Shown here: positions 52,892-61,826 of the stretch, piece after piece | Layout: each line of letters begins with the position of its first letter | Numbering within the stretch: position 1 is the stretch's first letter | DNA from: Haladaptatus sp. QDMS2 | GTDB taxonomy: Archaea; Halobacteriota; Halobacteria; Halobacteriales; Halococcaceae | Assembly (NCBI RefSeq): GCF_029338295.1 | Contig: NZ_CP119791.1 | Location: 1,860,001 to 1,924,000, forward strand | Direction of reading: 5' to 3' | Length of the DNA stretch: 64,000 bases | Position numbers and translations under genes: made by a program | The notes under the pieces: generated by a model | The model's database searches: none | What the model saw: only the letters and a program-made list of their open reading frames with translations | What the model was told of the DNA's origin: nothing

Positions 52892-55800
52892 TCAGTCGTC
52901 AGAGAGCGCGAAACCGTTTCCCGCCGGGGCCTCTGTAAACTCCGTGGCCGACTGTGGGAGTTCCGTGCGCACGTCCTCCGTGTCGCGCTCGCCGATGACC
53001 TCGGCGTAGGCGTCCGGCATCACCTTCACGAAGCTCGTGAGCGCGGCGTCCCAGTTTTCGAGCAGGCGCTTCGCCCGCTCGCTGCCAGTGTAGGCCGCGT
53101 GATTCTCGACCAGACGCTTTAGCATGCGGCGGTCGCGCTCTGCGAGGTCGCGTTCCAGACTGACCATGCCTGTGTTCGCTTTTCCGGCGAGCGTATCGTT
53201 CTCGTCGAAGACGTAGGCCACGCCACCGGACATCCCGGCGGCGAAGTTCTTGCCCGTCTCGCCGAGGACGACGGCGACCCCACCAGTCATGTATTCACAG
53301 CCATGGTCACCGACGCCTTCGACGACGGCTTTCACGCCGGAGTTACGCACGCAGAACCGCTCGCCGGCGATGCCGTTGATGTAGGCTTCACCCTCGGTCG
53401 CGCCGTAGAAGGCAACGTTACCGATGAGGACGTTTTCGTCCGCGGCGTAGGACGCCGTTGGGGGTGTCTGGACGGCGATTTTGCCGCCCGAGAGCCCCTT
53501 GCCGACGTAGTCGTTGGCGATGCCCGTCAGGTGCATCGTGACGCCCGAAGCGAGGAACGCGCCAAAGGACTGGCCCGCTGTCCCCTCGAAGTCGATGGCG
53601 ATGGTGTCGTCCGCGAGGCCGTCGCCGCCGAATTTCGTCGAAATGCGGTTCGAGAGCATCGCGCCGACCGCACGGTCGACGTTCGTAATGCCACTCTCGA
53701 TGGCGACCGGTTCGCGGCGCTGTAAGGCGGGCATCGCCTGCTCGATGAGCGCGTGGTCAAGTTGCGAATCGAGGTCGTGGTTCTGTTCTTCGGTCTTCGT
53801 CCGCGCCTCGCCCGCGAGGGGCGCGAGCACCGCAGAGAGGTCAACTTTCTTCGCTTTCTCCTGGCTCACGTCGGTGCGTTGTTCGAGCGCCTCTACGCGG
53901 CCGACCATCTCCTCGACCGTGCGGAAGCCGAGGTCGGCCATGATTTCGCGCAGTTCCTCCGCGATGAACGTCATGTAGTTGATGACGTGCTGTGGTTCGC
54001 CGGGGAACCGCCGGCGCAGGTTCTCGTCCTGCGTGGCGACGCCGACCGGACAGGTGTTCTTGTGACACTGACGGGCCATCACACAGCCGGAAGTGACGAG
54101 ACTCGCCGTTCCGAAGACGTACTCCTCTGCGCCGAGCAGGGCGGCGACGGCCACGTCGCGGCCCGTCTTCAGCCCGCCGTCTGCGGTCACGCGGATACGC
54201 GAGCGCAGGCCGGTCTGACAGAGCATCTGGTTCGCCTCCGCGAGGCCGAGTTCCCACGGCAGGCCCGCGTTCTTGATGGACGTGCGCGGACTCGCACCCG
54301 TCCCACCGGAGTGGCCGCTGATGTGGACCACGTCGGCGTTGGCCTTCGCGACACCCGCTGCAATCGTGCCGATGCCAGCCTCGGAGACGAGTTTGACGTT
54401 GATGTCTGCGTTCTCGTTTGCGACTTTGAGGTCGTGGATGAGCTGTTTCAGGTCCTCGATGCTGTAGATGTCGTGGAGCGGCGGCGGCGAGATGAGGCCG
54501 ACCCCCGGCGTCGCGTACCGGACGTGGGCGATCATGTCGTTTACCTTCTGGCCGGGGAGGTGGCCGCCCTCGCCGGGCTTCGACCCCTGGGCCATCTTGA
54601 TTTGCAGTTCGTCGGCCGAGGAGAGGTAGTGGCTCGTGACGCCGAAGCGCCCCGAGGCGACTTGCTTTACGTTACACTCCTTTTCGGTGCCGAAGCGTTC
54701 TGGGGGTTCGCCACCCTCGCCGGTGTTCGACTTCGCGCCGAGGCGGTTCATCGCGATGGAGTTGTTCTCGTGGGCTTCGGGTGAGAGCGACCCGAGACTC
54801 ATCGCGGCCGTCGAGAAGCGTTTCACGATGGACTCGATTGATTCGACTTCCTCGATGGGTATCGAGTCGCGGCTGTCGTCGAATTCGAGCAGGCCCCGCA
54901 GCGTCTGGAGTTGCTCGTTCTGGTCGTTCATCTGCGCCGCGAACTCCTTGTACCGCGAGTAATCGCCGCTGCGCACCGATTGCTGGAGCGTGCCGACCGA
55001 CTGTGGGTTCCAGCCGTGGAAGATGCCACTGGAGCGGTGTTCGTACTCTCCGACCCGCTTCAGGTTGGCGTCCTCAGCGAAGGCCGTCGCGTGGCGTTCG
55101 AGCAGGTCGCCTTCGATTTCCTCGATGCCGATGCCCTCCGTGCGGTTCTCGGTCCCCTCGAAGTACTCGGCGACGAAGTCGGAGTCGAGGCCGACCGCTT
55201 CGAAAATCTGCGCACCCTGGTAGCTCTCGACTGTCGAGATGCCCATCTTCGCCATGATTTTGAGCAGGCCGTCTTCGAGCGCGCCGACGTAGGCGTCAAC
55301 GGCGGCGACGGGGTCTGCGCCGTCCGGGCCGGCGACGAGGTCCGCGATGGTCTCGAAGGCGAGGTACGGGTTGATGGCGTCCGCACCGTAGCCGACGAGC
55401 GTCGCCATGTGGTGGACCTCGCGCGGGTCGCCCGATTCGATGACGAGGCCACAGTGGTTGCGAAGACCGTTGCGCACGAGGTGGTGGTGGACCGCACCCG
55501 TGAGCAGGAGGCTCGGAATCGGGGCGCGGTCCGGGCCAGCGTCGCGGTCGGAGAGGACGACGATGTCGTGTGCTGCGGCCGCTTTCGTCGCCCCTTCGCG
55601 GATGGCTTCGACGCCGGCTTCGAGTCCCTCGTCGGGGTCGTACGTCGCGTCGAGCGTGGTTACAGAGAGGGTGTTCAGTCCGCGAATCGAGTCGAGTTCC
55701 TCGGTGCGGAAGATGGGCGAGTCACAGACGAGCTGGTTCGCGTGTTCGGGCGATTCGGCGAGCAGGTTGCGCTGGTGACCGAGTCGCGTTTCGAGCGACG

Positions 55801-57418
55801 TGACCAGTTCCTCCCGGATGTAGTCGAGCGGCGGGTTCGTCACCTGGGCGAACAGTTGCTTGAAGTAGCTAAACAGCGGCCGGTTGTAATCAGAGAGCAC
55901 CGACAGCGGCGTGTCGTCGCCCATCGACCCGACCGGGTCCTTGCCCTTGCGAGCCATCGGTTCGAGCAGGTTGTCGAGTTCGTCGTAGGTGTAGCCAAAT
56001 AGCGCCTGCCGGTTGCGAAGGTTCTCGGGAACCGTCGCGTCCGCGTCGGCGACGTTGAGGTCCGTGAGTCTGACCTGCTGGTCTGCGACCCACTGGCCGT
56101 ATTTCGGGTCCACGAGGTCCGCGAACACGTCGTCGTCCGGGACGACGCGCCCCTGTTCGGGGTCGGCGAGGAACAGTTGCCCGGGCTGGAGGCGACCGCG
56201 TTCCTCGATGTTCGCCGGGTCGGTTTCGAGAGCGCCGACTTCGGAGGCCATGATGAGCCGACCATCGCTCGTGATGTCGTAGCGACACGGGCGCAGGCCG
56301 TTGCGGTCAAGCACCGCGCCCACGCGGTCGCCGTCGGTCGCGGCGACGAGCGCCGGACCGTCCCACGGTTCCATGAGCGAGGCGTGAAAGTCGTACCAGT
56401 CGCGGCGGTCGTCTGCGATATCGACGTTTCTCCACGCCTCGGGGATGAGCATGCGAAGCGCGTGTGGCAGCGATTTCCCCTCCGCGAGCAGCAAGTCGAG
56501 GACGTTGTCGACGGAGGCGGTGTCGCTCTGATTTTCGTCCGCGATGATCGGCCGAATGTCGTCTAAGTCGTCGCCGAGCACGTCGCTCGCCAGGTCAGTC
56601 TCCCGGGCGCGCATCCAGTTGATGTTCCCCCGGATGGTGTTGATTTCGCCGTTGTGAATCATCCGGCGGTACGGGTGGGCGAGGTGCCACGCACCGAGCG
56701 TGTTCGTGGAGAACCGCGCGTGGACGAGCACGAAGTTAGAAGCGACCCGGTCGTCGGTGAGGTCCGGGAAGTAGCCCGCGAGCTGGTCTGCCTTGAGCAG
56801 ACCCTTGTAGACGAGCGTCTTCCGGTCGAGCGAGCAGAGGTAGAAACGGTCGCTGTTTTCGATATCGGCGGCTTCGACGGCCTTCTCGACGGTTCGGTGG
56901 GCAACGTAAAGTCGGCGGTCGAAGGCGGTCACGTCTACGTCGGCGGCGGGTTTGACGAACACCTGCGCGATGTGCGGTTCGGCGTCGAGTGCAGTCTGGC
57001 CGAGCGCCGCGTTGTCGGTTGGAACGTCGCGCCAGGCGAGCACGTCGAGGTGCTGGTCTGCGAGTGCGTCTTCGACGACGGCTGTCACAGCGTCGCGTGC
57101 GTCGTCGTTCTGGGGGAGAAAGAGGGAGCCGACGGCGTAGGTTCGTGGCGCGCCGAGGTCGGCGTCAATCTCGGCGGCGAAGAAGTCGTGGGGAATCTGG
57201 AGCATGATGCCAGCGCCGTCGCCAGTGTCTTCCTCCGCGCCAGTGGTGCCGCGATGTTCGAGGTTTACGAGCAGTTCGACGCCATCGGCCACGACGGAGT
57301 GGGAGACGCCGCCGTCTAAGTCCATGACGACGCCGACGCCACAGTTTGCCCGGGCGTCCATCGGGTCCGCGAGACCCCGGACAGGGGACTCACGGCTGTC
57401 AGGTGAAAGGTTAGCCAT
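52892..57418 (-). CDS. gltB: Glutamate synthase large subunit (GOGAT)
   Basis: A 1508-residue enzyme making two glutamates from glutamine and 2-oxoglutarate. After a 25-residue propeptide, Cys26 (ANCGVGVVMD) is the amidotransferase nucleophile. The GATase-2 domain (~26-420) is followed by the central domain, the FMN-binding synthase domain with SGHSGGTGASPRTSI, the [3Fe-4S] motif CHKNTCPVGVATQ and the C-terminal GxGxG beta-helix. No gltD small subunit is in the window, so a ferredoxin-dependent form is plausible. ATG 57418 fits a TATA-like box at 57445-57452. Confidence 0.95.
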   Translation of the reverse strand: MANLSPDSRESPVRGLADPMDARANCGVGVVMDLDGGVSHSVVADGVELLVNLEHRGTTGAEEDTGDGAGIMLQIPHDFFAAEIDADLGAPRTYAVGSLFLPQNDDARDAVTAVVEDALADQHLDVLAWRDVPTDNAALGQTALDAEPHIAQVFVKPAADVDVTAFDRRLYVAHRTVEKAVEAADIENSDRFYLCSLDRKTLVYKGLLKADQLAGYFPDLTDDRVASNFVLVHARFSTNTLGAWHLAHPYRRMIHNGEINTIRGNINWMRARETDLASDVLGDDLDDIRPIIADENQSDTASVDNVLDLLLAEGKSLPHALRMLIPEAWRNVDIADDRRDWYDFHASLMEPWDGPALVAATDGDRVGAVLDRNGLRPCRYDITSDGRLIMASEVGALETDPANIEERGRLQPGQLFLADPEQGRVVPDDDVFADLVDPKYGQWVADQQVRLTDLNVADADATVPENLRNRQALFGYTYDELDNLLEPMARKGKDPVGSMGDDTPLSVLSDYNRPLFSYFKQLFAQVTNPPLDYIREELVTSLETRLGHQRNLLAESPEHANQLVCDSPIFRTEELDSIRGLNTLSVTTLDATYDPDEGLEAGVEAIREGATKAAAAHDIVVLSDRDAGPDRAPIPSLLLTGAVHHHLVRNGLRNHCGLVIESGDPREVHHMATLVGYGADAINPYLAFETIADLVAGPDGADPVAAVDAYVGALEDGLLKIMAKMGISTVESYQGAQIFEAVGLDSDFVAEYFEGTENRTEGIGIEEIEGDLLERHATAFAEDANLKRVGEYEHRSSGIFHGWNPQSVGTLQQSVRSGDYSRYKEFAAQMNDQNEQLQTLRGLLEFDDSRDSIPIEEVESIESIVKRFSTAAMSLGSLSPEAHENNSIAMNRLGAKSNTGEGGEPPERFGTEKECNVKQVASGRFGVTSHYLSSADELQIKMAQGSKPGEGGHLPGQKVNDMIAHVRYATPGVGLISPPPLHDIYSIEDLKQLIHDLKVANENADINVKLVSEAGIGTIAAGVAKANADVVHISGHSGGTGASPRTSIKNAGLPWELGLAEANQMLCQTGLRSRIRVTADGGLKTGRDVAVAALLGAEEYVFGTASLVTSGCVMARQCHKNTCPVGVATQDENLRRRFPGEPQHVINYMTFIAEELREIMADLGFRTVEEMVGRVEALEQRTDVSQEKAKKVDLSAVLAPLAGEARTKTEEQNHDLDSQLDHALIEQAMPALQRREPVAIESGITNVDRAVGAMLSNRISTKFGGDGLADDTIAIDFEGTAGQSFGAFLASGVTMHLTGIANDYVGKGLSGGKIAVQTPPTASYAADENVLIGNVAFYGATEGEAYINGIAGERFCVRNSGVKAVVEGVGDHGCEYMTGGVAVVLGETGKNFAAGMSGGVAYVFDENDTLAGKANTGMVSLERDLAERDRRMLKRLVENHAAYTGSERAKRLLENWDAALTSFVKVMPDAYAEVIGERDTEDVRTELPQSATEFTEAPAGNGFALSDD

Positions 57419-57490
57419 GTGCCAAACGTCCGCATTCACCAATAAGAGGTTACCCCTGAAGGACTAAGGGACTGTTTAACTCACTTAATT

Positions 57491-57502
57491 GCATATATAT
57501 GC
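57491..57502. repeat. 12-bp AT-rich palindrome upstream of gltB
   Basis: GCATATATATGC is a perfect palindrome 73-84 nt upstream of the gltB ATG, inside TAATTGCATATA, an oligomer that recurs upstream of the CysD-like gene at 10187. The surrounding 57443-57583 gap has no gene. Confidence 0.4.
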
Positions 57503-57583
57503 CACTATATTTTCAGGATTCGTCATACGCGAGCGTCGTCTCAGGGGCGGAAAATCAAAATCTTCGACAGAAAATCTGCGTAT

Positions 57584-59041
57584 TTAGTAGGATTTGGCAA
57601 AGTATGCCGTCTCGTGGGCATCTTCGCCACAGATAGCGCAGGTGTCGCCGATAGGTTCCTCGTCGCGGTCTAGCGGGACCATGACGATTTCCGCGGCAAT
57701 GGTGTCCTTGATTTCCGTCTCGCAGGACTCCTCACCGCACCACGGCGTCTTCACGTAGCCGCCGTGTTGGCCAATCGTCCCGAGGATTTCGTTTCGGTTG
57801 TCCGCCTCGCGGACGTTCTCGTAGAGGCGTTCTTCTGCGGCCGCGTAGAGTTTGTCGTAGATGGTGTCGAGGTGCGACTGGACGGTCGCCGCGAGGTTCT
57901 CGTCGTTGTCCTCGGTGACGTTCTCGCCGTCGGGGCGGTGGACGAGCGTGACCTCCTCGTCTTCGACCTCGTAGCCGCCGACTTCGATGCGCAGTGGGAC
58001 GCCCTTGAGTTCCCATTCGTTGTACTTGAAGCCGGGATTGCGCTCGTCGCGGTCGTCAAGTTCGACGCGGATGCCACCGGCGTCCAGCTCGTCTCTAATG
58101 TCTTCTGCGTAATCGAGCACCTCCTCGCGGTTGTCCTCGTTCCAGATGGGGACGATGACGACCTGTTCCTGGGCGATTGTCGGCGGTACGATGAGGCCCT
58201 GGTCGTCGGAGTGCGTCATGATGAGCGCACCGACCGCGCGCCAGGAGAGGCCCCACGACGTGGTGTGGGCGACCTGCTCGACTTCGTCTACGTCGGTGTA
58301 GGTGAGGTCGAACGCTTCGGCGAAACTCTGCCCGAGATAGTGGCTCGTCGCGCCCTGAACCGACTTGCCGTCGGGCATGAGCGCCTCCGTCGTCGTGGTC
58401 GTGTGCGCGCCGGGGAACTTGTCGTGTTCCGGTTTCCGTCCTTTGAGGACGGGGATGGCGAGAACGTCGGTGTAGAGCTTTTCGTACTGGTCGAGGCGGG
58501 TCATCGTCTCGTCCCAGGCCTCGGCCTGGCTCTCGTGGGCGGTGTGACCCTCCTGCCAGAGGAATTCTTTGGTCCGGAAGAACGGCTTCGTGTCCGTCGC
58601 CTCCCAGCGCACGACCGAACACCACTGGTTCAGTCGAAGGGGCAGGTCACGGTGACTGCGCACCCATTTCGCCATGTACGGGGCGATGATGGACTCGCTC
58701 GTCGGGCGAACGGCGAGGCGCTCTTCGAGTTCGTTGTGCCCGCCGTGGGTGACCCACGCGACTTCCGGGTCGAACCCCTCGACGATGTCCTTCTCGCGTT
58801 CGAGGTAGCTTTCCGGGATGAAGAGCGGGAAGTAGGCGTTCTGTGCGCCGGTTTCTTTGAACCACCCGTCCAGGTTTTCCTGAATCCCCTCCCAGAGGGC
58901 GTAGCCGCGGGGCTTCGTGACGATGAAGCCGCCCATCGGCGCGTAGTCAGCCAGATTCGCCTTCTGGACGACCTCGGCGTACCACTCGCCGGGGTTGTGT
59001 TCTTTGCTCTCTGTGACACCGAGTTCCTGCTCTCCGCTCAT
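57584..59041 (-). CDS. proS: Prolyl-tRNA synthetase (archaeal/eukaryotic type)
   Basis: A 485-residue class II aminoacyl-tRNA synthetase. The N terminus has LADYAPMGGFIVTKPRGYAL. Motif 2 is in NQWCSVVRWEATDTKPFFRT (~139-158), with LWQEGHTAHES following. The anticodon-binding domain follows with IEVGGYEVEDEEV. The C-terminal zinc-like domain has WCGEESCETEIKDT and CAICGEDA, ending in Tyr (AKSY) as in archaeal-type ProS. No editing insertion is present, as expected for this type. Confidence 0.96.
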   Translation of the reverse strand: MSGEQELGVTESKEHNPGEWYAEVVQKANLADYAPMGGFIVTKPRGYALWEGIQENLDGWFKETGAQNAYFPLFIPESYLEREKDIVEGFDPEVAWVTHGGHNELEERLAVRPTSESIIAPYMAKWVRSHRDLPLRLNQWCSVVRWEATDTKPFFRTKEFLWQEGHTAHESQAEAWDETMTRLDQYEKLYTDVLAIPVLKGRKPEHDKFPGAHTTTTTEALMPDGKSVQGATSHYLGQSFAEAFDLTYTDVDEVEQVAHTTSWGLSWRAVGALIMTHSDDQGLIVPPTIAQEQVVIVPIWNEDNREEVLDYAEDIRDELDAGGIRVELDDRDERNPGFKYNEWELKGVPLRIEVGGYEVEDEEVTLVHRPDGENVTEDNDENLAATVQSHLDTIYDKLYAAAEERLYENVREADNRNEILGTIGQHGGYVKTPWCGEESCETEIKDTIAAEIVMVPLDRDEEPIGDTCAICGEDAHETAYFAKSY

Positions 59042-59107
59042 TGATAGAGCAGTGACGGAGGCCGGTATTAAACCCGGTGTTGTTCGGTTCTCGGCGACGA
59101 GGAGGCG

Positions 59108-59587
59108 TCAGTCGGTCACGGAGAATGGACTCTCTCCTTCGGTCCACGACCACCCCGGCAGGCGGGTCTGGAACCCTGCGGCGAGGGCGGCGTCGAGGTC
59201 GTCCGCGCCCGCGACGCCCGACGTGTGCGTGTGTACGTCCGCGAAGTGAAACGTGGCCTGTCCGAGCAGGTGGAACGGCTGGTTCCCCGCAATCATCGCG
59301 GCGAGTTCGCGCCCGAGCAGTTCGTCCACGACGAAGCCGGGGTAGTCGCCCTCGCAATCTAGGTCCCGGAGGATGGCGACGATGCCCGCGACGTTCACGG
59401 CAAGTGTGCCGTCTGCGAACACCTCGTCTACGGCGTCTCGATAGGCGGCCTCGATTATCGGTTCGACCGTCACGTCGAACTGCGCGCCAAGTTTCTCGCG
59501 AACGTCGTTTACGAGCGGAACGACGACTGAGGCACGGTTTTTGACCCAATCGCGCTCTTCACGGACGGCGTCGGGGGTGAGTCGCAT
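59108..59587 (-). CDS. Conserved haloarchaeal-type protein, unknown function (159 aa)
   Basis: A 159-residue acidic protein starting MRLTPDAVREERDWVKNRAS. It is mostly helical, with VTVEPIIEAAYRDAVDEVFA and VAGIVAILRDLDCEGDY in the middle and FHFADVHTHTSGVAGADD near the C terminus. One cysteine is present. I do not recognise the family. Its TATA box (TTATAAAAG on the minus strand, 59630-59638) is 43 nt upstream and may be shared with the opposite strand. Confidence 0.78.
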   Translation of the reverse strand: MRLTPDAVREERDWVKNRASVVVPLVNDVREKLGAQFDVTVEPIIEAAYRDAVDEVFADGTLAVNVAGIVAILRDLDCEGDYPGFVVDELLGRELAAMIAGNQPFHLLGQATFHFADVHTHTSGVAGADDLDAALAAGFQTRLPGWSWTEGESPFSVTD

Positions 59588-59628
59588 GGCTGAACATGGC
59601 GGCCGATTGGCTACAATTTTGCGAAGGC

Positions 59629-59637
59629 TTTTATAAC
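59629..59637 (+). promoter_or_regulatory. TATA box, possibly bidirectional, upstream of the structured region
   Basis: TTTTATAAC is a canonical box. Rightward, initiation is expected at about 59656-59660, just before the hairpins. Leftward (TTATAAAAG), it sits 43 nt from the DUF gene ATG. Both directions are plausible. Confidence 0.6.
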
Positions 59638-59657
59638 CAAGAAGTGTTACCGAGAAT

Positions 59658-59777
59658 TACGTGCGGGTTTTCCGGACTCTTCCCGCAATCCGGCTTCACA
59701 GGTCCGGATCGCACTGCTCGATTCAGTAACGAAATCGATTCACACAGTACCTGTTATGCTACACAGTTTACGTACTG
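59658..59777 (+). ncRNA. Candidate structured leader or small RNA upstream of aCPSF1
   Basis: Hairpin 1 pairs TGCGGG (59662-59667) with CCCGCA (59682-59687). Hairpin 2, directly abutting, pairs ATCCGG (59688-59693) with CCGGAT (59704-59709). A mutually exclusive fold pairs GTGCG with CGCAC (59661-59665 / 59710-59714) and TCCGGAC with GTCCGGA (59671-59677 / 59702-59708). Hairpin 3 is CAGTAC/GTACTG with inner CTGT/ACAG (59745-59777). The 5' end would sit next to the predicted start of transcription. Whether it is a leader of aCPSF1 or a separate RNA is unknown. Confidence 0.4.
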
Positions 59778-59912
59778 AAAATGCCACTTTCGGTCACGTC
59801 GGCGACGAGGTGACACGGTGAGCGACCGGATTCCGGGCCGACGGCTCCGGGCACGGACCAGAGCAGGGCAGAGCGGAAGACCCACCACCCAAATTGCAGC
59901 CAATTTTGACCT

Positions 59913-61826
59913 ATGAGTACTGTAGAACGGCAACTTGAGGATTTGAAAGAAACGATTACGAGCGAACTGCCGAGCAACATCACCGTCTCCGACGTCAAGT
60001 ACGAGGGGCCGGAGCTCGTCATTTACACACGCGACCCAAAGGAGTTCGCCCAGAACGGCGACCTGATTCGGACGCTCGCCAGCAAGCTCCGCAAACGCAT
60101 CACGGTTCGACCGGACCCCGACGTGCTCACCGCGCCAGAGACGGCGCGCGAGCAGATTCTCTCAGTCATCCCCGAGGAAGCGGGCGTCACTGACCTCGAT
60201 TTCCACATCGACACTGGCGAGGTCGTCATCGAAGCAGCGAAACCTGGGATGGTCATCGGCCGCCACGGTTCGACGCTTCGTGAAATCACGCAGAAGGTGG
60301 GCTGGACGCCGGAAGTCGTCCGCACCCCACCAATCGAGTCCTCCACGGTCTCGAACGTGCGTAATTTCCTGAAGCAGGAACGCGAAGAACGCCGCGACAT
60401 CTTAGAGCGCATTGGACGCCAGATTCACCGCCGCGAGATGTCCAAAGAGGACTGGGTTCGCATCACGACCCTCGGGTGCTGTCGCGAAGTTGGTCGCGCA
60501 AGCTTCCTCCTTTCGACGCCCGAAACCCGCATCCTCATCGACTGTGGTGACAAACCGGGTGCAGAAGACGAGGTGCCCTACCTCCACGTCCCCGAGGTCA
60601 CGCCGCTCAACTCCATCGACGCGGTCGTGCTGACTCATGCTCACTTGGACCACTCCGCCCTGCTGCCGCTGCTGTTCAAGTACGGCTACGACGGGCCAGT
60701 CTACACGACTGAACCGACCCGCGACCTGATGGGCCTGCTCCAGCTCGACTACCTCGACGTGGCCGCGAAGGAAGGCCGAACGCCGCCGTACGAGTCCGAG
60801 ATGGTGCGCGAGACCATCAAGCACACAATCCCGCTCGAATTCGGCGACGTGACGGACATCGCGCCAGACATCAAACTCACGCTCCACAACTCCGGGCACA
60901 TCCTCGGAAGCGCCATCGCCCATTTCCACATCGGCGACGGCCTCTACAACGTGGCGTTCTCCGGCGACATCCACTATAAGGACACGCGCCTGTTCAACGG
61001 CGCGGTCAACGAGTTCCCGCGCGTCGAGACGCTCGTCCTCGAATCGACCTACGGCGGGCGCAACGACTACCAGACTGACCAGGCGGACTCGGAGGCGCGC
61101 CTCATCGAAATCATCAACGAGACCCACGAGAAGGGCGGGAAGGTGCTGATTCCGGCGTTCGCCGTCGGTCGCTCCCAGGAAATCATGCTCGTGCTGGAAG
61201 AGGCCATGCGCGAGGGCAAGATTCCGAGGATGCCCGTCCACCTAGACGGGATGATCTGGGAGGCGACGGCGATTCACACGACCTACCCAGAGTACCTCCG
61301 CGACGACCTGCGCGACCGCATCTTCCACGAGAACGAGAACCCGTTCCTCGCCCCCGAGTTCAACCACATCGACGGCGGCGAGGAGGAGCGCCAGGACGTC
61401 ACCGACGGCGGTCCGGCTATCATCCTCTCGACCTCCGGGATGGTCACTGGCGGCCCCATCATGTCCTGGCTCGAACACCTCGGTGGCGACGAGCGCACGA
61501 CGCTCGTCTTCGTCGGCTACCAGGCACAGGGGACGCTCGGGCGACGCATCCAGAACGGCTGGGACGAGATTCCAATCAACGACGGTGCCGGTCGCTCGAA
61601 CACGCTCAAGCTCAACATGAACGTGGAGACGGTCGACGGCTTCTCCGGCCACGCAGACCGAAAGGGTCTGATGGACTTCGTGCGCACCATGAACCCACGG
61701 CCCGAGAAGGTGCTCTGTGTCCACGGGGACGAGTCCTCGACGCAGGACCTCTCGTCTGCGCTCTACCACGAGTTCAACATGCGCACCTTCGCGCCGAAGA
61801 ACCTCGAGACGTTCCGCTTCCTCTAA
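59913..61826 (+). CDS. fttA: aCPSF1/FttA, transcription termination ribonuclease
   Basis: A 637-residue beta-CASP metallo-beta-lactamase ribonuclease, the archaeal homologue of CPSF73, which cleaves at U-rich sites and terminates transcription. Two N-terminal KH-like domains (~1-145) include the GxxG loop VIGRHGSTLREI (~111-122). The metal motifs are LTHAHLDHSALL (~240-251), NSGHILGSAIAHF and FSGDIHYKDTRLF. The beta-CASP part has ILSTSGMVTGGP (~507-518), and the C terminus has FSGHADRKGLMDF. The ATG at 59913 lacks a proximal TATA box. Its stop shares CTAA with the MaoC gene. Confidence 0.96.
   Translation: MSTVERQLEDLKETITSELPSNITVSDVKYEGPELVIYTRDPKEFAQNGDLIRTLASKLRKRITVRPDPDVLTAPETAREQILSVIPEEAGVTDLDFHIDTGEVVIEAAKPGMVIGRHGSTLREITQKVGWTPEVVRTPPIESSTVSNVRNFLKQEREERRDILERIGRQIHRREMSKEDWVRITTLGCCREVGRASFLLSTPETRILIDCGDKPGAEDEVPYLHVPEVTPLNSIDAVVLTHAHLDHSALLPLLFKYGYDGPVYTTEPTRDLMGLLQLDYLDVAAKEGRTPPYESEMVRETIKHTIPLEFGDVTDIAPDIKLTLHNSGHILGSAIAHFHIGDGLYNVAFSGDIHYKDTRLFNGAVNEFPRVETLVLESTYGGRNDYQTDQADSEARLIEIINETHEKGGKVLIPAFAVGRSQEIMLVLEEAMREGKIPRMPVHLDGMIWEATAIHTTYPEYLRDDLRDRIFHENENPFLAPEFNHIDGGEEERQDVTDGGPAIILSTSGMVTGGPIMSWLEHLGGDERTTLVFVGYQAQGTLGRRIQNGWDEIPINDGAGRSNTLKLNMNVETVDGFSGHADRKGLMDFVRTMNPRPEKVLCVHGDESSTQDLSSALYHEFNMRTFAPKNLETFRFL

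Larger units (their letters stand above)
59588..59912 (+). other. 325-bp non-coding region between the DUF gene and aCPSF1
   Basis: This gap holds no credible gene. It contains a strong TATA box (59629-59636), two abutting hairpins at 59662-59709, an alternative long-range pairing, and a third hairpin at 59745-59777. The next start, ATG 59913, has no TATA box at the normal 25-30 nt distance. Confidence 0.55.

Noticed and set aside
59596-59778. 60-residue open frame in the aCPSF1 upstream region
   Set aside because: It would start upstream of the TATA box and run through the hairpins. The sequence lacks acidic bias and has no ribosome site.
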